A stretch of DNA of 64,000 nt. Origin: Streptomyces tibetensis (GTDB lineage: Bacteria; Actinomycetota; Actinomycetes; Streptomycetales; Streptomycetaceae). Within the stretch, counting starts at the first letter, position 1. Every line of letters starts with the position of its first letter. Positions 1-9,424 of this stretch are shown piece by piece. The notes below the pieces were generated by a model, which made no database searches, was not told the DNA's origin, and worked only from the letters and a program-made list of their open reading frames with translations. Made by a program: the position numbers and the translations under genes. Where the stretch lies: the NCBI RefSeq assembly GCF_007655005.1, contig NZ_SZVW01000003.1, positions 186,001 to 250,000 on the forward strand, read 5' to 3'.

Positions 1-67
1 CAACCGAGCGCCAGCGGTATCTGAGTGGCGCCCACGACCGAGGGTGCCGCCGGGCAAGGAGGGCCGC

Positions 68-1579
68 ATGACCGTACGGCGAGTAATGGGCATCGAGACG
101 GAGTACGGGATCTCCGTCCCCGGCCACCCCAACGCCAATGCCATGCTCACCTCGTCCCAGATCGTGAACGCCTACGCGGCGGCGATGCACCGGGCCCGCC
201 GGGCTCGCTGGGACTTCGAGGAGGAGAACCCGCTGCGGGACGCGCGAGGCTTCGACCTCGCCCGCGAGGCCGCCGACTCCAGCCAGCTCACCGACGAGGA
301 CATCGGCCTGGCCAACGTGATCCTCACCAACGGGGCACGGCTCTACGTCGACCACGCACACCCCGAGTACAGCTCCCCGGAGGTGACCAACCCCCGGGAC
401 GCCGTCCTCTGGGACAAGGCCGGCGAGCGGATCATGGCGGAGGCCGCGGAACGGGCCGCGCAGCTGCCCGGTGCCCAGCCCATCCACCTGTACAAGAACA
501 ACACCGACAACAAGGGCGCGTCCTACGGCACGCACGAGAACTACCTGATGAAGCGGGAGACCCCCTTCTCGGACATCGTGCGGCACCTGACGCCGTTCTT
601 CGTCTCCCGTCAGGTCTTCGCCGGAGCGGGCCGCGTCGGCATCGGCCAGGACGGGCACGAGCACGGCTTCCAGCTCAGCCAGCGGGCCGACTACTTCGAG
701 GTCGAGGTCGGCCTCGAGACGACGCTCAAGCGCCCGATCATCAACACCCGCGACGAGCCGCACGCGGACGCCGAGAAGTACCGGCGCCTGCACGTGATCA
801 TCGGCGACGCGAACCTGTCGGAGATCTCGACCTACCTCAAGCTGGGCACGACCTCGCTGGTGCTGTCGATGATCGAGGACGGTTTCATCGCCGTCGACCT
901 GGCCGTCGACCAGCCCGTCCGCACCCTCCACCAGGTCTCGCACGACCCGTCGCTGAAGCGCCTGATCACACTCCGCAGCGGCCGTACGCTCACGGCGGTC
1001 CAGCTGCAGATGGAGTACTACGAGCTGGCGCGCAAGTACGTGGAGGAGCGGTTCGGAGCGGACGCCGACGACCAGACCAAGGACGTCCTGTCGCGCTGGG
1101 AGGACACCCTCACCCGTCTGGAGCACGACCCGATGAGTCTGGCCGGAGAGCTGGACTGGGTCGCCAAGCGGGAGCTCATGGAGGGCTACCGGCGCCGGGA
1201 CAGCCTCGACTGGGACGCGGCGCGGCTGCACCTGGTCGACCTCCAGTACGCCGACGTACGGCCCGAGAAGGGCCTGTACAACCGTCTGGTGGCCCGCGGG
1301 CGCATGAAGCGGCTGCTGACCGACGCGGACGTGGAGCGGGCCCGTACGGTGCCGCCGGAGGACACCCGGGCCTACTTCCGCGGCCGCTGCCTGGAGCAGT
1401 ACGCGGACGACGTCGCGGCGGCCTCCTGGGACTCGGTGATCTTCGACCTGCCGGGCCGGGATTCGCTGCAGCGGGTCCCAACCCTGGAACCGCTTCGCGG
1501 AACGCGTAATCACGTCAAGGAGCTCCTGGACCGCTGCCGCACCGCGGAAGACCTGGTCAGGGTCCTGTCGGGCGGGTGA
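68..1579 (+). CDS. dop: Dop, deamidase/depupylase of Pup
   Basis: This protein of about 503 residues belongs to the carboxylate-amine ligase family shared by Dop and PafA. In this family Dop converts the C-terminal Gln of Pup to Glu and also removes Pup from substrates. The N-terminal GIETEYG strand carries the metal-binding Glu10. The [12 protein letters not shown] segment carries Asp95, which corresponds to the catalytic Asp of Dop. An insertion around residues 42-75 fits the Dop loop that separates it from PafA, and [10 protein letters not shown] is shared with PafA at 6437-7798. The ATG at 68 follows AAGGAGG at 56-62. An in-frame ATG at 44 lacks such a site. Pup follows 178 bases downstream. 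Confidence is high, from motif order and neighbours. Confidence 0.97.
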   Translation: MTVRRVMGIETEYGISVPGHPNANAMLTSSQIVNAYAAAMHRARRARWDFEEENPLRDARGFDLAREAADSSQLTDEDIGLANVILTNGARLYVDHAHPEYSSPEVTNPRDAVLWDKAGERIMAEAAERAAQLPGAQPIHLYKNNTDNKGASYGTHENYLMKRETPFSDIVRHLTPFFVSRQVFAGAGRVGIGQDGHEHGFQLSQRADYFEVEVGLETTLKRPIINTRDEPHADAEKYRRLHVIIGDANLSEISTYLKLGTTSLVLSMIEDGFIAVDLAVDQPVRTLHQVSHDPSLKRLITLRSGRTLTAVQLQMEYYELARKYVEERFGADADDQTKDVLSRWEDTLTRLEHDPMSLAGELDWVAKRELMEGYRRRDSLDWDAARLHLVDLQYADVRPEKGLYNRLVARGRMKRLLTDADVERARTVPPEDTRAYFRGRCLEQYADDVAAASWDSVIFDLPGRDSLQRVPTLEPLRGTRNHVKELLDRCRTAEDLVRVLSGG

Positions 1580-1757
1580 CCGCTTGAAGCGGGTACTCGT
1601 CGGGAACCGGCCGGACAGGGTGGAAAATCCCTGGTCCGGGAATCATCGAGGTGGCCCCCGTACGTTGGAGCAACTGCGGGGCCATTGTCAGACCCGGCGA
1701 GTAGGGTCTGATCTTGACCGAGCAACTGTGTCGGGCGAACCGAGCGGGGTGAGGGAT

Positions 1758-1976
1758 ATGGCGACCAAGGACACCGGCGGCGGACAGCAGAAGGCCACCC
1801 GGTCCACCGAGGAGGTCGAGGAGCAGGCGGCGGAGACGCAGGCTTCCGAGGACCTCAAGGAGCGTCAGGAGAAGCTGAGCGACGACGTGGACTCGGTTCT
1901 GGACGAGATCGACGACGTACTCGAGGAGAACGCGGAGGACTTCGTGCGGTCCTTCGTTCAAAAGGGCGGCCAGTAA
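1758..1976 (+). CDS. pup: Pup, prokaryotic ubiquitin-like protein
   Basis: A 72-residue, acidic, Gln/Glu-rich protein that ends in Gly-Gly-Gln. The C-terminal Gln must be deamidated to Glu by Dop before PafA can link Pup to lysines of target proteins. The C-terminal half (VDSVLDEIDDVLEENAEDFV) is the helix-forming segment that family knowledge says binds the proteasomal ATPase coiled coil. The ATG follows GGGTGAGGG closely. A TAGGGT hexamer at 1702-1707 could be a -10 box for its own promoter, about 50 bases upstream; that is inference only. It lies between dop and prcB, the usual actinobacterial order. Confidence 0.98.
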   Translation: MATKDTGGGQQKATRSTEEVEEQAAETQASEDLKERQEKLSDDVDSVLDEIDDVLEENAEDFVRSFVQKGGQ

Positions 1977-2312
1977 GACCCTGGAGCCTTCGTTCTGAAG
2001 GTGAGCGGAGTGCGTGGGCGAGGGACGAGCCGAGCGCGGAGCGCTGCGCGCGGGGCACCGCATGACGGGCTGCCCCCTGTGCGCGGCGCTCCGGGCGTCG
2101 GTGGCTTTCCGAACCCCGTGCCCGCCCGGTGTGCGCGGCGGGCAAGTGCGGCGTCGCTCCGGCGGAGTTGGTCCCGCCGGGCATGTGGATCACCGCCGAA
2201 GGACGGGTAGGGTCCGAGGCATACCGAGCCCCCGGTGGCAACCGGACCGGGGTTGTTCCAAGGATCGGCCCGACGTCACAGGGCGGGCTGTCGCATACGT
2301 GGAAGGAATCGC
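1977..2312. other. pup-prcB intergenic region, no convincing gene
   Basis: 336 bases between pup and prcB. Short open frames exist in all forward frames, but they are arginine-rich, lack ribosome binding sites and show no family resemblance. A weak CCTTC/GAAGG stem lies just after pup. The region probably holds the prcBA promoter, but I could not assign boxes. Related genomes may carry a small gene here, so a degraded or unrecognised gene is possible. Confidence 0.4.
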
Positions 2313-3158
2313 GTGGAAGCCAACACTCGTAGCACCGGGCGTCTACCAGCTGCCTTCCTGACGCCAGGGTCTTCCTCCTTCATGGACTTCCTGTCCGAGC
2401 ACCAGCCGGAGATCCTGCCCGGCAACCGGCAGCTGCCTCCCACCCAGGGCGTGATCGAGGCACCGCACGGGACGACGATCGTCTCCGTGACGTTCCCCGG
2501 CGGTGTGGTCCTCGCCGGTGACCGGCGGGCCACCATGGGCAACGTCATCGCGCAGCGGGACATCGAGAAGGTCTTCCCGGCCGACGAGTACTCGGCGGTG
2601 GGCATCGCCGGCACGGCGGGCCTGGCCGTGGAGATGGTGAAGCTGTTCCAGCTGGAGCTGGAGCACTTCGAGAAGGTCGAGGGCGCGCAGCTGTCCCTGG
2701 AGGGCAAGGCGAACCGGCTGTCGACGATGATCCGCTCCAACCTCGGCATGGCCATGCAGGGCCTGGCCGTGGTGCCGCTGTTCGCCGGGTACGACGTGGA
2801 CCGCGGCAAGGGCCGGATCTTCTCCTACGACGTCACCGGCGGCCGCTCCGAGGAGCACAACTACGCCGCCACCGGTTCCGGGTCGATCTTCGCGCGCGGT
2901 GCGATGAAGAAGCTCTTCCGGGACGACCTCAGCGAGGCCGAGGCCACGACGCTCGTGATCCAGGCCCTCTACGACGCGGCAGACGACGACTCGGCGACCG
3001 GTGGTCCCGATGTCGCCCGCCGGATCTATCCCATCGTCACCGTGATCACCGACGACGGCTTCCGCCGGCTCACCGAGACCGAGGCCTCCGAGATCGCGCG
3101 CTCGATTCTCGAGCGGCGGCTGGAGCAGCCCGACGGGCCGCGGGCCGCGCTGCTGTAG
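2313..3158 (+). CDS. prcB: 20S proteasome beta subunit (catalytic)
   Basis: The catalytic beta subunit of the bacterial 20S proteasome, which forms the inner rings with PrcA outside. The chosen GTG at 2313 ([10 protein letters not shown] reading) follows GGAAGG at 2301-2306 and gives 281 residues, the usual Streptomyces length. Longer in-frame starts upstream lack a site. A propeptide of 53 residues ends in APHG, and Thr54 (TTIVSV) is the predicted N-terminal nucleophile exposed by self-processing. GDRRATMG supplies the conserved Asp and Arg, and the Lys of the active site falls in IEKVFP. It is 67 bases upstream of prcA and probably co-transcribed. Confidence 0.97.
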   Translation: MEANTRSTGRLPAAFLTPGSSSFMDFLSEHQPEILPGNRQLPPTQGVIEAPHGTTIVSVTFPGGVVLAGDRRATMGNVIAQRDIEKVFPADEYSAVGIAGTAGLAVEMVKLFQLELEHFEKVEGAQLSLEGKANRLSTMIRSNLGMAMQGLAVVPLFAGYDVDRGKGRIFSYDVTGGRSEEHNYAATGSGSIFARGAMKKLFRDDLSEAEATTLVIQALYDAADDDSATGGPDVARRIYPIVTVITDDGFRRLTETEASEIARSILERRLEQPDGPRAALL

Positions 3159-3225
3159 CGGCGATCGTCTTCGTGAAGGTGGTCCAGTGAACCGACGGAA
3201 TCTTCAAGAGAGGGACGGATAACCG

Positions 3226-3969
3226 GTGTCGACGCCGTTCTATGTCTCACCCCAGCAGGCCATGGCCGACCGGGCGGAGTACGCCCGCAAGGGCATCGCC
3301 CGTGGTCGCAGCCTGGTCGTGCTGCAGTTCGCCGACGGCATCGTGTTCGTCGGCGAGAACCCGTCCCGTGCGCTGCACAAGTTCAGCGAGATCTACGACC
3401 GGATCGGCTTCGCGGCCGCCGGCAAGTACAACGAGTACGAGAACCTGCGGATCGGTGGCGTGCGCTACGCCGACCTGCGGGGCTACACCTACGACCGGGC
3501 CGACGTGACCGCCCGGGGCCTGGCCAACGTGTACGCGCAGACGCTGGGCACGATCTTCTCCAGCGCCGCCGAGAAGCCCTACGAGGTGGAGCTGGTCGTC
3601 GCCGAGGTCGGGGAGACCCCCGAGGGCGACCAGATCTACCGGCTGCCGCACGACGGCTCCATCGTCGACGAGCACGGCTCGGTCGCGGTGGGCGGCAACG
3701 CCGAGCAGATCAGCAGCTATCTGGACCAGCGCCACGAGGAAGGCATGACGCTGGCGGAGGCGCTGAAGCTGGCGGTCCAGGCGCTGTCCCGCGACACCAA
3801 CGGCAGCGAGCGGGAGATCCCCGCGGAGCGACTGGAAGTCGCCGTGCTGGACCGCACGCGCCCGCAGAAGCGCAAGTTCAAGCGGATCAGCGGACGTCAG
3901 CTGTCCCGGCTCCTGGGTGCGGACGCCGGCGCCGCGCAGGAGGCGGCGGCGGAGGACGACGCCGAGTAG
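3226..3969 (+). CDS. prcA: 20S proteasome alpha subunit
   Basis: The 247-residue non-catalytic alpha subunit that forms the gated outer rings of the proteasome. The N-terminal [27 protein letters not shown] segment is the family alpha-helix and gate region. [12 protein letters not shown] is the following beta strand, and the protein has no N-terminal Thr nucleophile. The GTG at 3226 follows AGAGAGGGACGG. The C-terminal tail is acidic and alanine-rich. prcA is the last gene of the pup-prcB-prcA block. A strong hairpin starts 14 bases after its stop and faces the convergent LacI gene. Confidence 0.97.
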   Translation: MSTPFYVSPQQAMADRAEYARKGIARGRSLVVLQFADGIVFVGENPSRALHKFSEIYDRIGFAAAGKYNEYENLRIGGVRYADLRGYTYDRADVTARGLANVYAQTLGTIFSSAAEKPYEVELVVAEVGETPEGDQIYRLPHDGSIVDEHGSVAVGGNAEQISSYLDQRHEEGMTLAEALKLAVQALSRDTNGSEREIPAERLEVAVLDRTRPQKRKFKRISGRQLSRLLGADAGAAQEAAAEDDAE

Positions 3970-3983
3970 CACCGACGAGGTTG

Positions 3984-4020
3984 CCGCACGCCCCGGTCGC
4001 TCTGCGGTCGGGGCGTGCGG
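3984..4020. terminator. Bidirectional terminator hairpin after prcA
   Basis: A perfect 12-bp inverted repeat, CCGCACGCCCCG (3984-3995) and CGGGGCGTGCGG (4009-4020), with a 13-nt loop. It lies between convergent prcA and the LacI-family gene. There is no U-tract, as is common in Streptomyces. Confidence 0.8.
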
Positions 4021-4065
4021 TCGTCGTGCCGGTCGCTCTGCGGTCGGGGCGTGCGGTCGTCGTGC
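3994..4065. repeat. Perfect 36-bp tandem duplication in terminator
   Basis: Two identical 36-bp copies (3994-4029 and 4030-4065) begin CGGTCGCTCTG and end GTCGTCGTGC. The unit contains the loop and 3' arm of the terminator at 3984-4020, so the 5' arm has two possible pairing partners. Confidence 0.95.
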
Positions 4066-4068
4066 CCG

Positions 4069-5121
4069 TCAACCGGCCCTGGCTGTGGAACCTCGCAGCA
4101 CCAGCCGCACCGGGATGTCCCCGCTCTCGGGTGCACGGCCCTCCAGTACGGCCAGCAGCGCCCGCATGCCCCGCTCGCCGAACAACTCCGCGTTCAGGTG
4201 GACCGTCGTCAGTTCCGGGTCCATGGCCGTGGCCAGGGCCAGGTCGTCGACGCCCGTGACCGACAGGTCGTCCGGGATGCGCAGCCCCAGACGGCGGGCC
4301 GCCTTGTAGGTGCCGGCCGCGAGCTGGTCGTCGTCGCAGATCACGGCGGTGGGGCGGTCCCCGGGGGCGGCGAGGGCGGCCTGGGCGGCGGTCACCGCCC
4401 CTTCGATGGAGATCGGGGAGCGGGCCGTGCGCACCGTCGTGCCGGGCACCTCGTCCAGCCGCGCCGCCAGTTCCCGCGCGCGTACCTCGAAGGTCCAGGA
4501 GGGGACGTCCGCCGCCAGGTGGAGGAAGCGGCGGTGGCCCAGGGACAGCAGGTGCTCCGCGGCCTGCCGGATGCCGTCGGCGATGTCCAGGTTCACCGTC
4601 GCCGCCCCCAGGCTGCCGTCCGGGTCGCTGTCCAGCATCACCAGCGGCAGCGCCTCGCCACGGATGGCGGTCAGGGCGTCCGCTGCCATGGACGAGGCGA
4701 TCACGCCGTCCAGCGCGGACTGCGCGGAGGCGAAGGGGTCCCGGGCCGGGCCGATGCCCTCGGGGGAGGGGTAGAGGACCACGCCGAAGCCGTGCTCGGC
4801 GGCGATGCGGGCGGCGCCCGTGTAGACGCCGGCGAAGAACTCCGTGGTGAGGGCCGGGACGACCAGCAGGACCGTGCGGGTGCGTCCCAGGCGCAGGTTG
4901 CGGGCGGCCAGGTTCGGGCGGTAGCCCAGGTCGCGGGCGGCCTCCCGGACGCGTTCCGCCGTGGCCTGTGAGACCCGGCCGCGCCACTTGTCGCCGAGGA
5001 CCAGGGACACGGCCGCCTGGGAGACGCCGGCGGCCTGGGCGACGTCCCGGCTCGTGGGTCGGGTGCTGCCTCGTGCCACCGTCGGCCTGCTCCTTCGTCT
5101 GGACTCGTGAACAGCGGACAT
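4069..5121 (-). CDS. LacI-family transcriptional regulator
   Basis: A 350-residue repressor-type protein. An N-terminal LacI helix-turn-helix lies at about residues 23-45 (TSRDVAQAAGVSQAAVSLVL), followed by the hinge region and a periplasmic-binding-protein-like sensor domain (VPALTTEFFAGVYTGA; VTGVDDLALA; TTVHLN). It is divergent from the MFS transporter at 5168, 46 bases away, and the shared gap holds an inverted repeat. It therefore probably regulates itself and the transporter, with a small sugar-like ligand suggested only by family. Its C-terminal end converges on prcA. The first ATG is used, and an alternative GTG within the first 20 residues is possible. Confidence 0.92.
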   Translation of the reverse strand: MSAVHESRRRSRPTVARGSTRPTSRDVAQAAGVSQAAVSLVLGDKWRGRVSQATAERVREAARDLGYRPNLAARNLRLGRTRTVLLVVPALTTEFFAGVYTGAARIAAEHGFGVVLYPSPEGIGPARDPFASAQSALDGVIASSMAADALTAIRGEALPLVMLDSDPDGSLGAATVNLDIADGIRQAAEHLLSLGHRRFLHLAADVPSWTFEVRARELAARLDEVPGTTVRTARSPISIEGAVTAAQAALAAPGDRPTAVICDDDQLAAGTYKAARRLGLRIPDDLSVTGVDDLALATAMDPELTTVHLNAELFGERGMRALLAVLEGRAPESGDIPVRLVLRGSTARAG

Positions 5122-5123
5122 GG

Positions 5124-5150
5124 TACGTATGAGATTCGACGTTATACGTA
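5124..5150. promoter_or_regulatory. Candidate LacI-family operator in divergent promoter
   Basis: TACGTAT (5124-5130) and ATACGTA (5144-5150) form a perfect 7-bp inverted repeat with a 13-nt spacer. The region is AT-rich compared with its surroundings and overlaps potential -10 boxes for both genes. It starts 2 bases from the LacI start codon. Confidence 0.55.
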
Positions 5151-5167
5151 AAACCTAGGGGCGGGAC

Positions 5168-6427
5168 ATGGCCACGGGATACCTGGAGATCCTCCGGGCG
5201 CGACACGCCGCCCGGCTGCTCGTCGGCACGCTGGTGGGCCGGCTGCCCTGCGCCACGGCCCCCATCGCGATCGTGCTGTTCGTCCGGGCCGAGGGCGGTA
5301 CCTACAGCCTGGCGGGGGCGCTGGCGGCCGTCTACGGCGTCGCCAACGCCGTCGGGCAGCCCGTGCTGGGCAGGATCGTGGACCTGCGGGGACAGCCGCG
5401 TGTGCAGCTGCCCGCGGCCGTCCTCTCCGGACTCGCGATGGCCGGGTTCGCCTTCGCCGGCATCGGGTCGCTGCCGCTCGCGTACGCCGCCGTGGCAGGC
5501 GCCGGGCTCTTCACACCGCCCCTGGAGGGCGGGCTGCGGGCACTGTGGCCCTCCGTGCTGCGCAGGGAGGACCAGGTGCACACGGCGTACGCCATGGACG
5601 CCGTGGCCCAGGAGGTGATGTTCACCGTCGGGCCGCTGCTCGTGACGCTGTGCGTGTCCCTGTGGTCGACCCAGGCCGCGCTGCTCGTGCTCAACGTGGT
5701 CGGCGTGCTGGGGGCGCTGTCCGTGGTGGTCTCGGAGCCCTCGCGCACCTGGCGGTCGGCGCCGCGCGAGGCGCACTGGCTCGGCGCGCTGCGCTCGGCC
5801 GGGCTGCTCGCGCTGCTGGCGGCCTTCCTGTTCATCGGGATGGCGCTCGGGTCCATCACCGTCGCCTCGGTGCCCTACGCCGACGAGCACGGCGGGGACG
5901 CCGTGTACGGCTGGCTGATGGCCGCCCTGGGCTTCGGCGCACTGGTCGGCGGCACCGTGTACGGCGCCCGGCAGTGGGCCGGTGAGCCCGCTCGGCGACT
6001 GCGGGTGCTGGTGGCCCTTCTGGTGGTGTGTTACCTGCCGCTGATGCTGATGCCGGACGCGGTTCCCATGGTCGCGCTGACCGCGCTCGCCGGGGTCTTC
6101 CTCGCCCCCGCCATCGCCTGTGCGTTCGTCCTGGTCGACCGGCACGCCCCGCGCGGCACGGTCACCGAGGCGTTCTCCTGGCTGGTGACGACGTTCACCG
6201 TGGGCCACTCGGTCGGAACGGGCCTCGCGGGGCCCGTCGTCGAGGCGGGCGGGGCCTTGTGGGGCTTCGCCGTGCCGGCCGTCGCAGGTGGCGTATCCCT
6301 GCTGGTTTTGAGCGCCACAGGACGGGTAGTCGCAGCTCCCGGCCAGGGAGCGGTTGTTGCGACCGGTTCGGAAAATGATCCGAACCGTGCCGTCGAACCC
6401 CGTTTCAGTTCAGGGGATCGGGCGTAA
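5168..6427 (+). CDS. MFS transporter
   Basis: A 419-residue hydrophobic protein with about 12 predicted membrane segments, in two halves around a basic loop near residue 200. The loop between segments 2 and 3 (GQPVLGRIVDLRGQ) fits the MFS signature, with the conserved Gly-Arg and Asp-Arg positions. The N-terminal half is packed with Ala, Gly, Val and Leu. It is probably an efflux protein regulated by the divergent LacI repressor; the substrate cannot be read from sequence. The ATG follows GGGGCGGGAC. Its last codons overlap the likely pafA promoter, with only 9 bases to the pafA start. Confidence 0.9.
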   Translation: MATGYLEILRARHAARLLVGTLVGRLPCATAPIAIVLFVRAEGGTYSLAGALAAVYGVANAVGQPVLGRIVDLRGQPRVQLPAAVLSGLAMAGFAFAGIGSLPLAYAAVAGAGLFTPPLEGGLRALWPSVLRREDQVHTAYAMDAVAQEVMFTVGPLLVTLCVSLWSTQAALLVLNVVGVLGALSVVVSEPSRTWRSAPREAHWLGALRSAGLLALLAAFLFIGMALGSITVASVPYADEHGGDAVYGWLMAALGFGALVGGTVYGARQWAGEPARRLRVLVALLVVCYLPLMLMPDAVPMVALTALAGVFLAPAIACAFVLVDRHAPRGTVTEAFSWLVTTFTVGHSVGTGLAGPVVEAGGALWGFAVPAVAGGVSLLVLSATGRVVAAPGQGAVVATGSENDPNRAVEPRFSSGDRA

Positions 6428-6430
6428 TGT
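6404..6430 (+). promoter_or_regulatory. Candidate pafA promoter, leaderless type
   Basis: TAATGT at 6425-6430 is a -10-like box ending 6 bases before the pafA ATG at 6437. TTCAGT near 6404 could be a weak -35. There is no Shine-Dalgarno between box and start, which suggests a leaderless transcript starting at the ATG. Confidence 0.45.
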
Positions 6431-6436
6431 TCCCTC

Positions 6437-7798
6437 ATGGACCGCCGCATTTTCGGGCTGGAGAACGAGTACGGCGTCACGTGCACGTTCAGGGGACAGC
6501 GCCGCCTGTCTCCTGACGAGGTGGCGCGGTACCTCTTCCGCCGTGTCGTGTCATGGGGCCGAAGCAGCAACGTCTTTCTGCGAAACGGCGCCCGCCTCTA
6601 TCTCGACGTGGGATCGCATCCGGAATACGCGACACCGGAATGCGACAACGTGACCGAACTGGTCACCCACGACAAAGCGGGCGAGCGCATTCTCGAAGGA
6701 CTCCTGGTGGACGCCGAACGACGCCTGCACGAGGAGGGAATCGCGGGCGACGTCTACCTCTTCAAGAACAACACCGACTCGGCGGGCAACTCCTACGGCT
6801 GCCATGAGAACTATCTGGTAGCCCGGCACGGGGAGTTCTCCCGACTCGCGGACATTCTCATTCCGTTCCTGGTCACCCGCCAGCTGCTGTGCGGCGCGGG
6901 CAAGGTGCTGCAGACACCGCGCGGCGCCGTGTACTGCGTCAGCCAGCGCGCCGAGCACATCTGGGAGGGCGTCTCCTCGGCGACGACCCGTTCCCGGCCC
7001 ATCATCAACACGCGTGACGAGCCGCACGCGGACGCCGAGCGCTACCGTCGCCTGCACGTCATCGTGGGCGACTCCAACATGTCCGAGACGACCATGCTGC
7101 TCAAGGTCGGTGCGACCGACCTGGTGCTGCGCATGATCGAGGCGGGCACGGTGATGCGGGACCTCACCCTGGAGAACCCGATCCGGGCGATCCGCGAGGT
7201 CAGCCACGACATCACCGGCCGCCGCAAGGTACGCCTGGCCAGCGGACGCGAGGCCTCCGCCCTGGAGGTGCAGCGCGAGTACTACGAGAAGGCCCTGGAC
7301 TTCTGCGAGCGCCGGGGCATCCGCACCGGCACCGTCGAGCAGGTCCTGGAGCTGTGGGGCCGCACACTGGACGCGATCGAGTCCGAGGACCTCGACCGCA
7401 TCGGCACCGAGATCGACTGGGTCATGAAGTACAAGCTCATCGAGCGGTACCGCGCCAAGCACAACATGACCATGTCGCACCCGAGGGTCGCGCAGATAGA
7501 CCTCGCCTACCACGACATCCACCGCCGTCGTGGCCTGTACTACCTGCTCGAGAAGAAGGGCCAGGCGGCCCGTATCTGCAACGACCTGAAGATCTTCGAG
7601 GGCAAGTCCGTCCCGCCGCAGACCACGCGCGCCCGGCTGCGCGGCGACTTCATCCGGCGGGCCCAGGAACAGCGCCGTGACTTCACGGTCGACTGGGTCC
7701 ACCTCAAGCTCAACGATCAGGCTCAGCGGACCGTGCTGTGCAAGGACCCGTTCCGTTCCGTGGACGACCGGGTGGAAAAGTTGATCGCCGGAATGTGA
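6437..7798 (+). CDS. pafA: PafA, Pup-protein ligase
   Basis: A 453-residue ligase that activates the C-terminal Glu of Pup with ATP and forms the isopeptide bond to a substrate lysine. FGLENEYGV carries Glu9 and [15 protein letters not shown] carries Asp57, the positions known as essential in this family. [19 protein letters not shown] and [10 protein letters not shown] are shared with Dop, showing common ancestry. Unlike Dop it lacks the insertion after the first helix. It is separated from dop-pup-prcBA only by the LacI/MFS pair. A strong hairpin follows the stop. Confidence 0.98.
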   Translation: MDRRIFGLENEYGVTCTFRGQRRLSPDEVARYLFRRVVSWGRSSNVFLRNGARLYLDVGSHPEYATPECDNVTELVTHDKAGERILEGLLVDAERRLHEEGIAGDVYLFKNNTDSAGNSYGCHENYLVARHGEFSRLADILIPFLVTRQLLCGAGKVLQTPRGAVYCVSQRAEHIWEGVSSATTRSRPIINTRDEPHADAERYRRLHVIVGDSNMSETTMLLKVGATDLVLRMIEAGTVMRDLTLENPIRAIREVSHDITGRRKVRLASGREASALEVQREYYEKALDFCERRGIRTGTVEQVLELWGRTLDAIESEDLDRIGTEIDWVMKYKLIERYRAKHNMTMSHPRVAQIDLAYHDIHRRRGLYYLLEKKGQAARICNDLKIFEGKSVPPQTTRARLRGDFIRRAQEQRRDFTVDWVHLKLNDQAQRTVLCKDPFRSVDDRVEKLIAGM

Positions 7799-7820
7799 GC
7801 CGCATCCGGCCGTCCGGGAA

Positions 7821-7859
7821 GCCGGTGCCCGAAGGTTTTCGCCGCCTTCGGGCACCGGC
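7821..7859 (+). terminator. Rho-independent-like terminator after pafA
   Basis: A perfect 15-bp stem, 7821-7835 with 7845-7859, and a 9-nt loop, followed by C and a run of four T. It begins 22 bases after the pafA stop. Confidence 0.9.
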
Positions 7860-7988
7860 CTTTTCCCGCCGGTTCCGCCCATGAAGGAGCGGCCGGGGCG
7901 GTGTCGTGTCGCGCGGTGTGAGGAGTGCGGAGCGGCCACGCCGTAGAGTGGCGGGCATTGCCCCCCACCTCCGATCCCAGTTGGACTG

Positions 7989-8969
7989 ATGAACTACAAC
8001 ACGAAACGACTCGTGGCCGCGCTGCTGGCCGTTCCCGCCCTGTTGTTCACCGCCGCGTGCGGATCGGACGACGGGAACAACGGCGATACGGCGGGAGGCG
8101 TCGCCGAGGTCAAGGGGAAAGTCGGGGCGAAGCCCGAGATCTCCGTGCCCAAGGACGGCAAGCCGTCCGACAAGACCGTGGTCAAGACGCTCTCGGCGGG
8201 CACCGGAACCCCGATCAAGGGCTCGGACTTCGTCCGCCTGGACTGGACCGTCGAGAAGTGGGGCGGCGACCAGGAGCTCGGCGGCACCTGGGCCGCGGGG
8301 TCGACGGGTGACAAGGCGCCGCGGCGGCAGTCCATCGAGCAGATCGGCAAGCAGAGCCAGCAGCTCCCCGCGAAGGTCCTCGACGCGGTGAAGGGCAAGA
8401 AGCCCGGCAGCCGTGTCCTGGTGCAGGGCACCGCGGGTGATCTGATCGGCCAGAGCCTGAACACGTCCTCCGGGATCTCCGCGAAGGACGTGCTGATCTG
8501 GGTGGTCGACCCGGTCGGTGCCGCGAGCGTCGACGCCAAGGCCGAGGCCAAGGGCGAGCAGGCGCCCTCCGAGCCGGGCATGCCCGAGGTGAAGTCGCCC
8601 TCGCAGAAGGCCGCGGTCATCACCGTCCCCAAGGGCGAAAAGGCTCCCAAGGACCTCAAGGAACAGGTGCTGATCAAGGGCGACGGCAAGAAGGTCGAGG
8701 CCGGCCAGGGCCTCATCGCCCAGTACACCGGGGTCAAGTGGGAGGACGGCAAGAAGTTCGACTCCTCCTGGGACCACGGCGGTGCCACCGCCTTCCAGAT
8801 CGGCAACGGCTCCGTGGTGGCAGGCTGGGACAAGGGCCTCGTCGGCAAGCACGTGGGCGACCGCGTGCTGCTGGTGATCCCGCCCTCGCTCGGCTACGGC
8901 GCGAGCCCTCAGAGTGAGCTGGCCAAGAACACACTGGTCTTCACGGTGGACATCCTCGGCACGGTCTGA
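7989..8969 (+). CDS. Exported FKBP-type prolyl isomerase lipoprotein
   Basis: A 326-residue predicted lipoprotein. The signal peptide (LVAALLAVPALLFTAAC) ends at Cys24 in a slightly atypical lipobox, and a Gly/Asp-rich linker follows. The C-terminal half (from about residue 235) is a canonical FKBP domain with YTGVKWEDGKKFDSSW, VVAGWDKGL and PPSLGYG, which hold the usual binding-pocket aromatics. Residues of about 70-180 look like a second FKBP fold whose motifs are eroded, for example RLDWTVEKW and VLIWVVDPVG. It probably folds proteins outside the membrane. A cytosolic FKBP follows 56 bases later. Confidence 0.93.
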   Translation: MNYNTKRLVAALLAVPALLFTAACGSDDGNNGDTAGGVAEVKGKVGAKPEISVPKDGKPSDKTVVKTLSAGTGTPIKGSDFVRLDWTVEKWGGDQELGGTWAAGSTGDKAPRRQSIEQIGKQSQQLPAKVLDAVKGKKPGSRVLVQGTAGDLIGQSLNTSSGISAKDVLIWVVDPVGAASVDAKAEAKGEQAPSEPGMPEVKSPSQKAAVITVPKGEKAPKDLKEQVLIKGDGKKVEAGQGLIAQYTGVKWEDGKKFDSSWDHGGATAFQIGNGSVVAGWDKGLVGKHVGDRVLLVIPPSLGYGASPQSELAKNTLVFTVDILGTV

Positions 8970-9025
8970 CCCGGCCGGTCTGTGAGACTGTCCCCGACGC
9001 AGGTCACGTAACAAGGAGAGATGAA

Positions 9026-9397
9026 GTGAGCATCGACAAGCCCGAGATCGACTTCCCGGGCGGCGAGCCCCCGGCGGACCTCGAGATCAAGGACATCTGG
9101 GAGGGCGACGGCCCGGTCGCGCAGGCCGGCCAGACCGTCACCGTGCACTACGTGGGTGTCTCCTTCAGCACCGGCGAGGAGTTCGACGCGAGCTGGAACC
9201 GCGGCACCCCGTTCCGCTTCCCGCTGGGCGGCGGCCGGGTCATCAAGGGCTGGGACCAGGGCGTGCAGGGCATGAAGGTCGGCGGCCGCCGCCAGCTGAC
9301 CATCCCCGCGCACCTCGCCTACGGCAACCAGAGCCCGTCGCCTCTGATCAAGGCCGGCGAGACGCTGATCTTCGTGGTCGACCTGCTCGGGGTCTGA
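9026..9397 (+). CDS. FKBP-type peptidyl-prolyl cis-trans isomerase
   Basis: A compact 123-residue single-domain FKBP without a signal peptide, so cytosolic. Motifs in order are VTVHYVGVSFSTGEEFDASW, GGGRVIKGWDQGVQGM, PAHLAYG and IFVVDLLGV, matching the active-site residues of the family. The GTG at 9026 follows AAGGAGA at 9012-9018. It is probably a duplicate relative of the preceding lipoprotein's C-terminal domain. A perfect terminator hairpin follows at 9425. Confidence 0.95.
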   Translation: MSIDKPEIDFPGGEPPADLEIKDIWEGDGPVAQAGQTVTVHYVGVSFSTGEEFDASWNRGTPFRFPLGGGRVIKGWDQGVQGMKVGGRRQLTIPAHLAYGNQSPSPLIKAGETLIFVVDLLGV

Positions 9398-9424
9398 GCA
9401 AGCTCCGACAGATTCGATCATGTG

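Noticed and set aside
1..24. Possible 3' end of an upstream gene (reading ending in Ser-Gly-Ile and TGA).
   Set aside because: Only seven codons are visible and they do not match the C terminus of the proteasomal ATPase (which usually ends Gln-Tyr-Leu), so identity and frame cannot be supported.
2001..2361. Three short overlapping forward frames between pup and prcB.
   Set aside because: Arg-rich, no ribosome site, no family resemblance, and one runs into prcB. Left as intergenic.
3887..6208. Long minus-strand frame opposite the MFS gene.
   Set aside because: Shadow of the GC3 bias of the plus-strand MFS gene. His/Gln/Arg/Gly-rich composition and no family.
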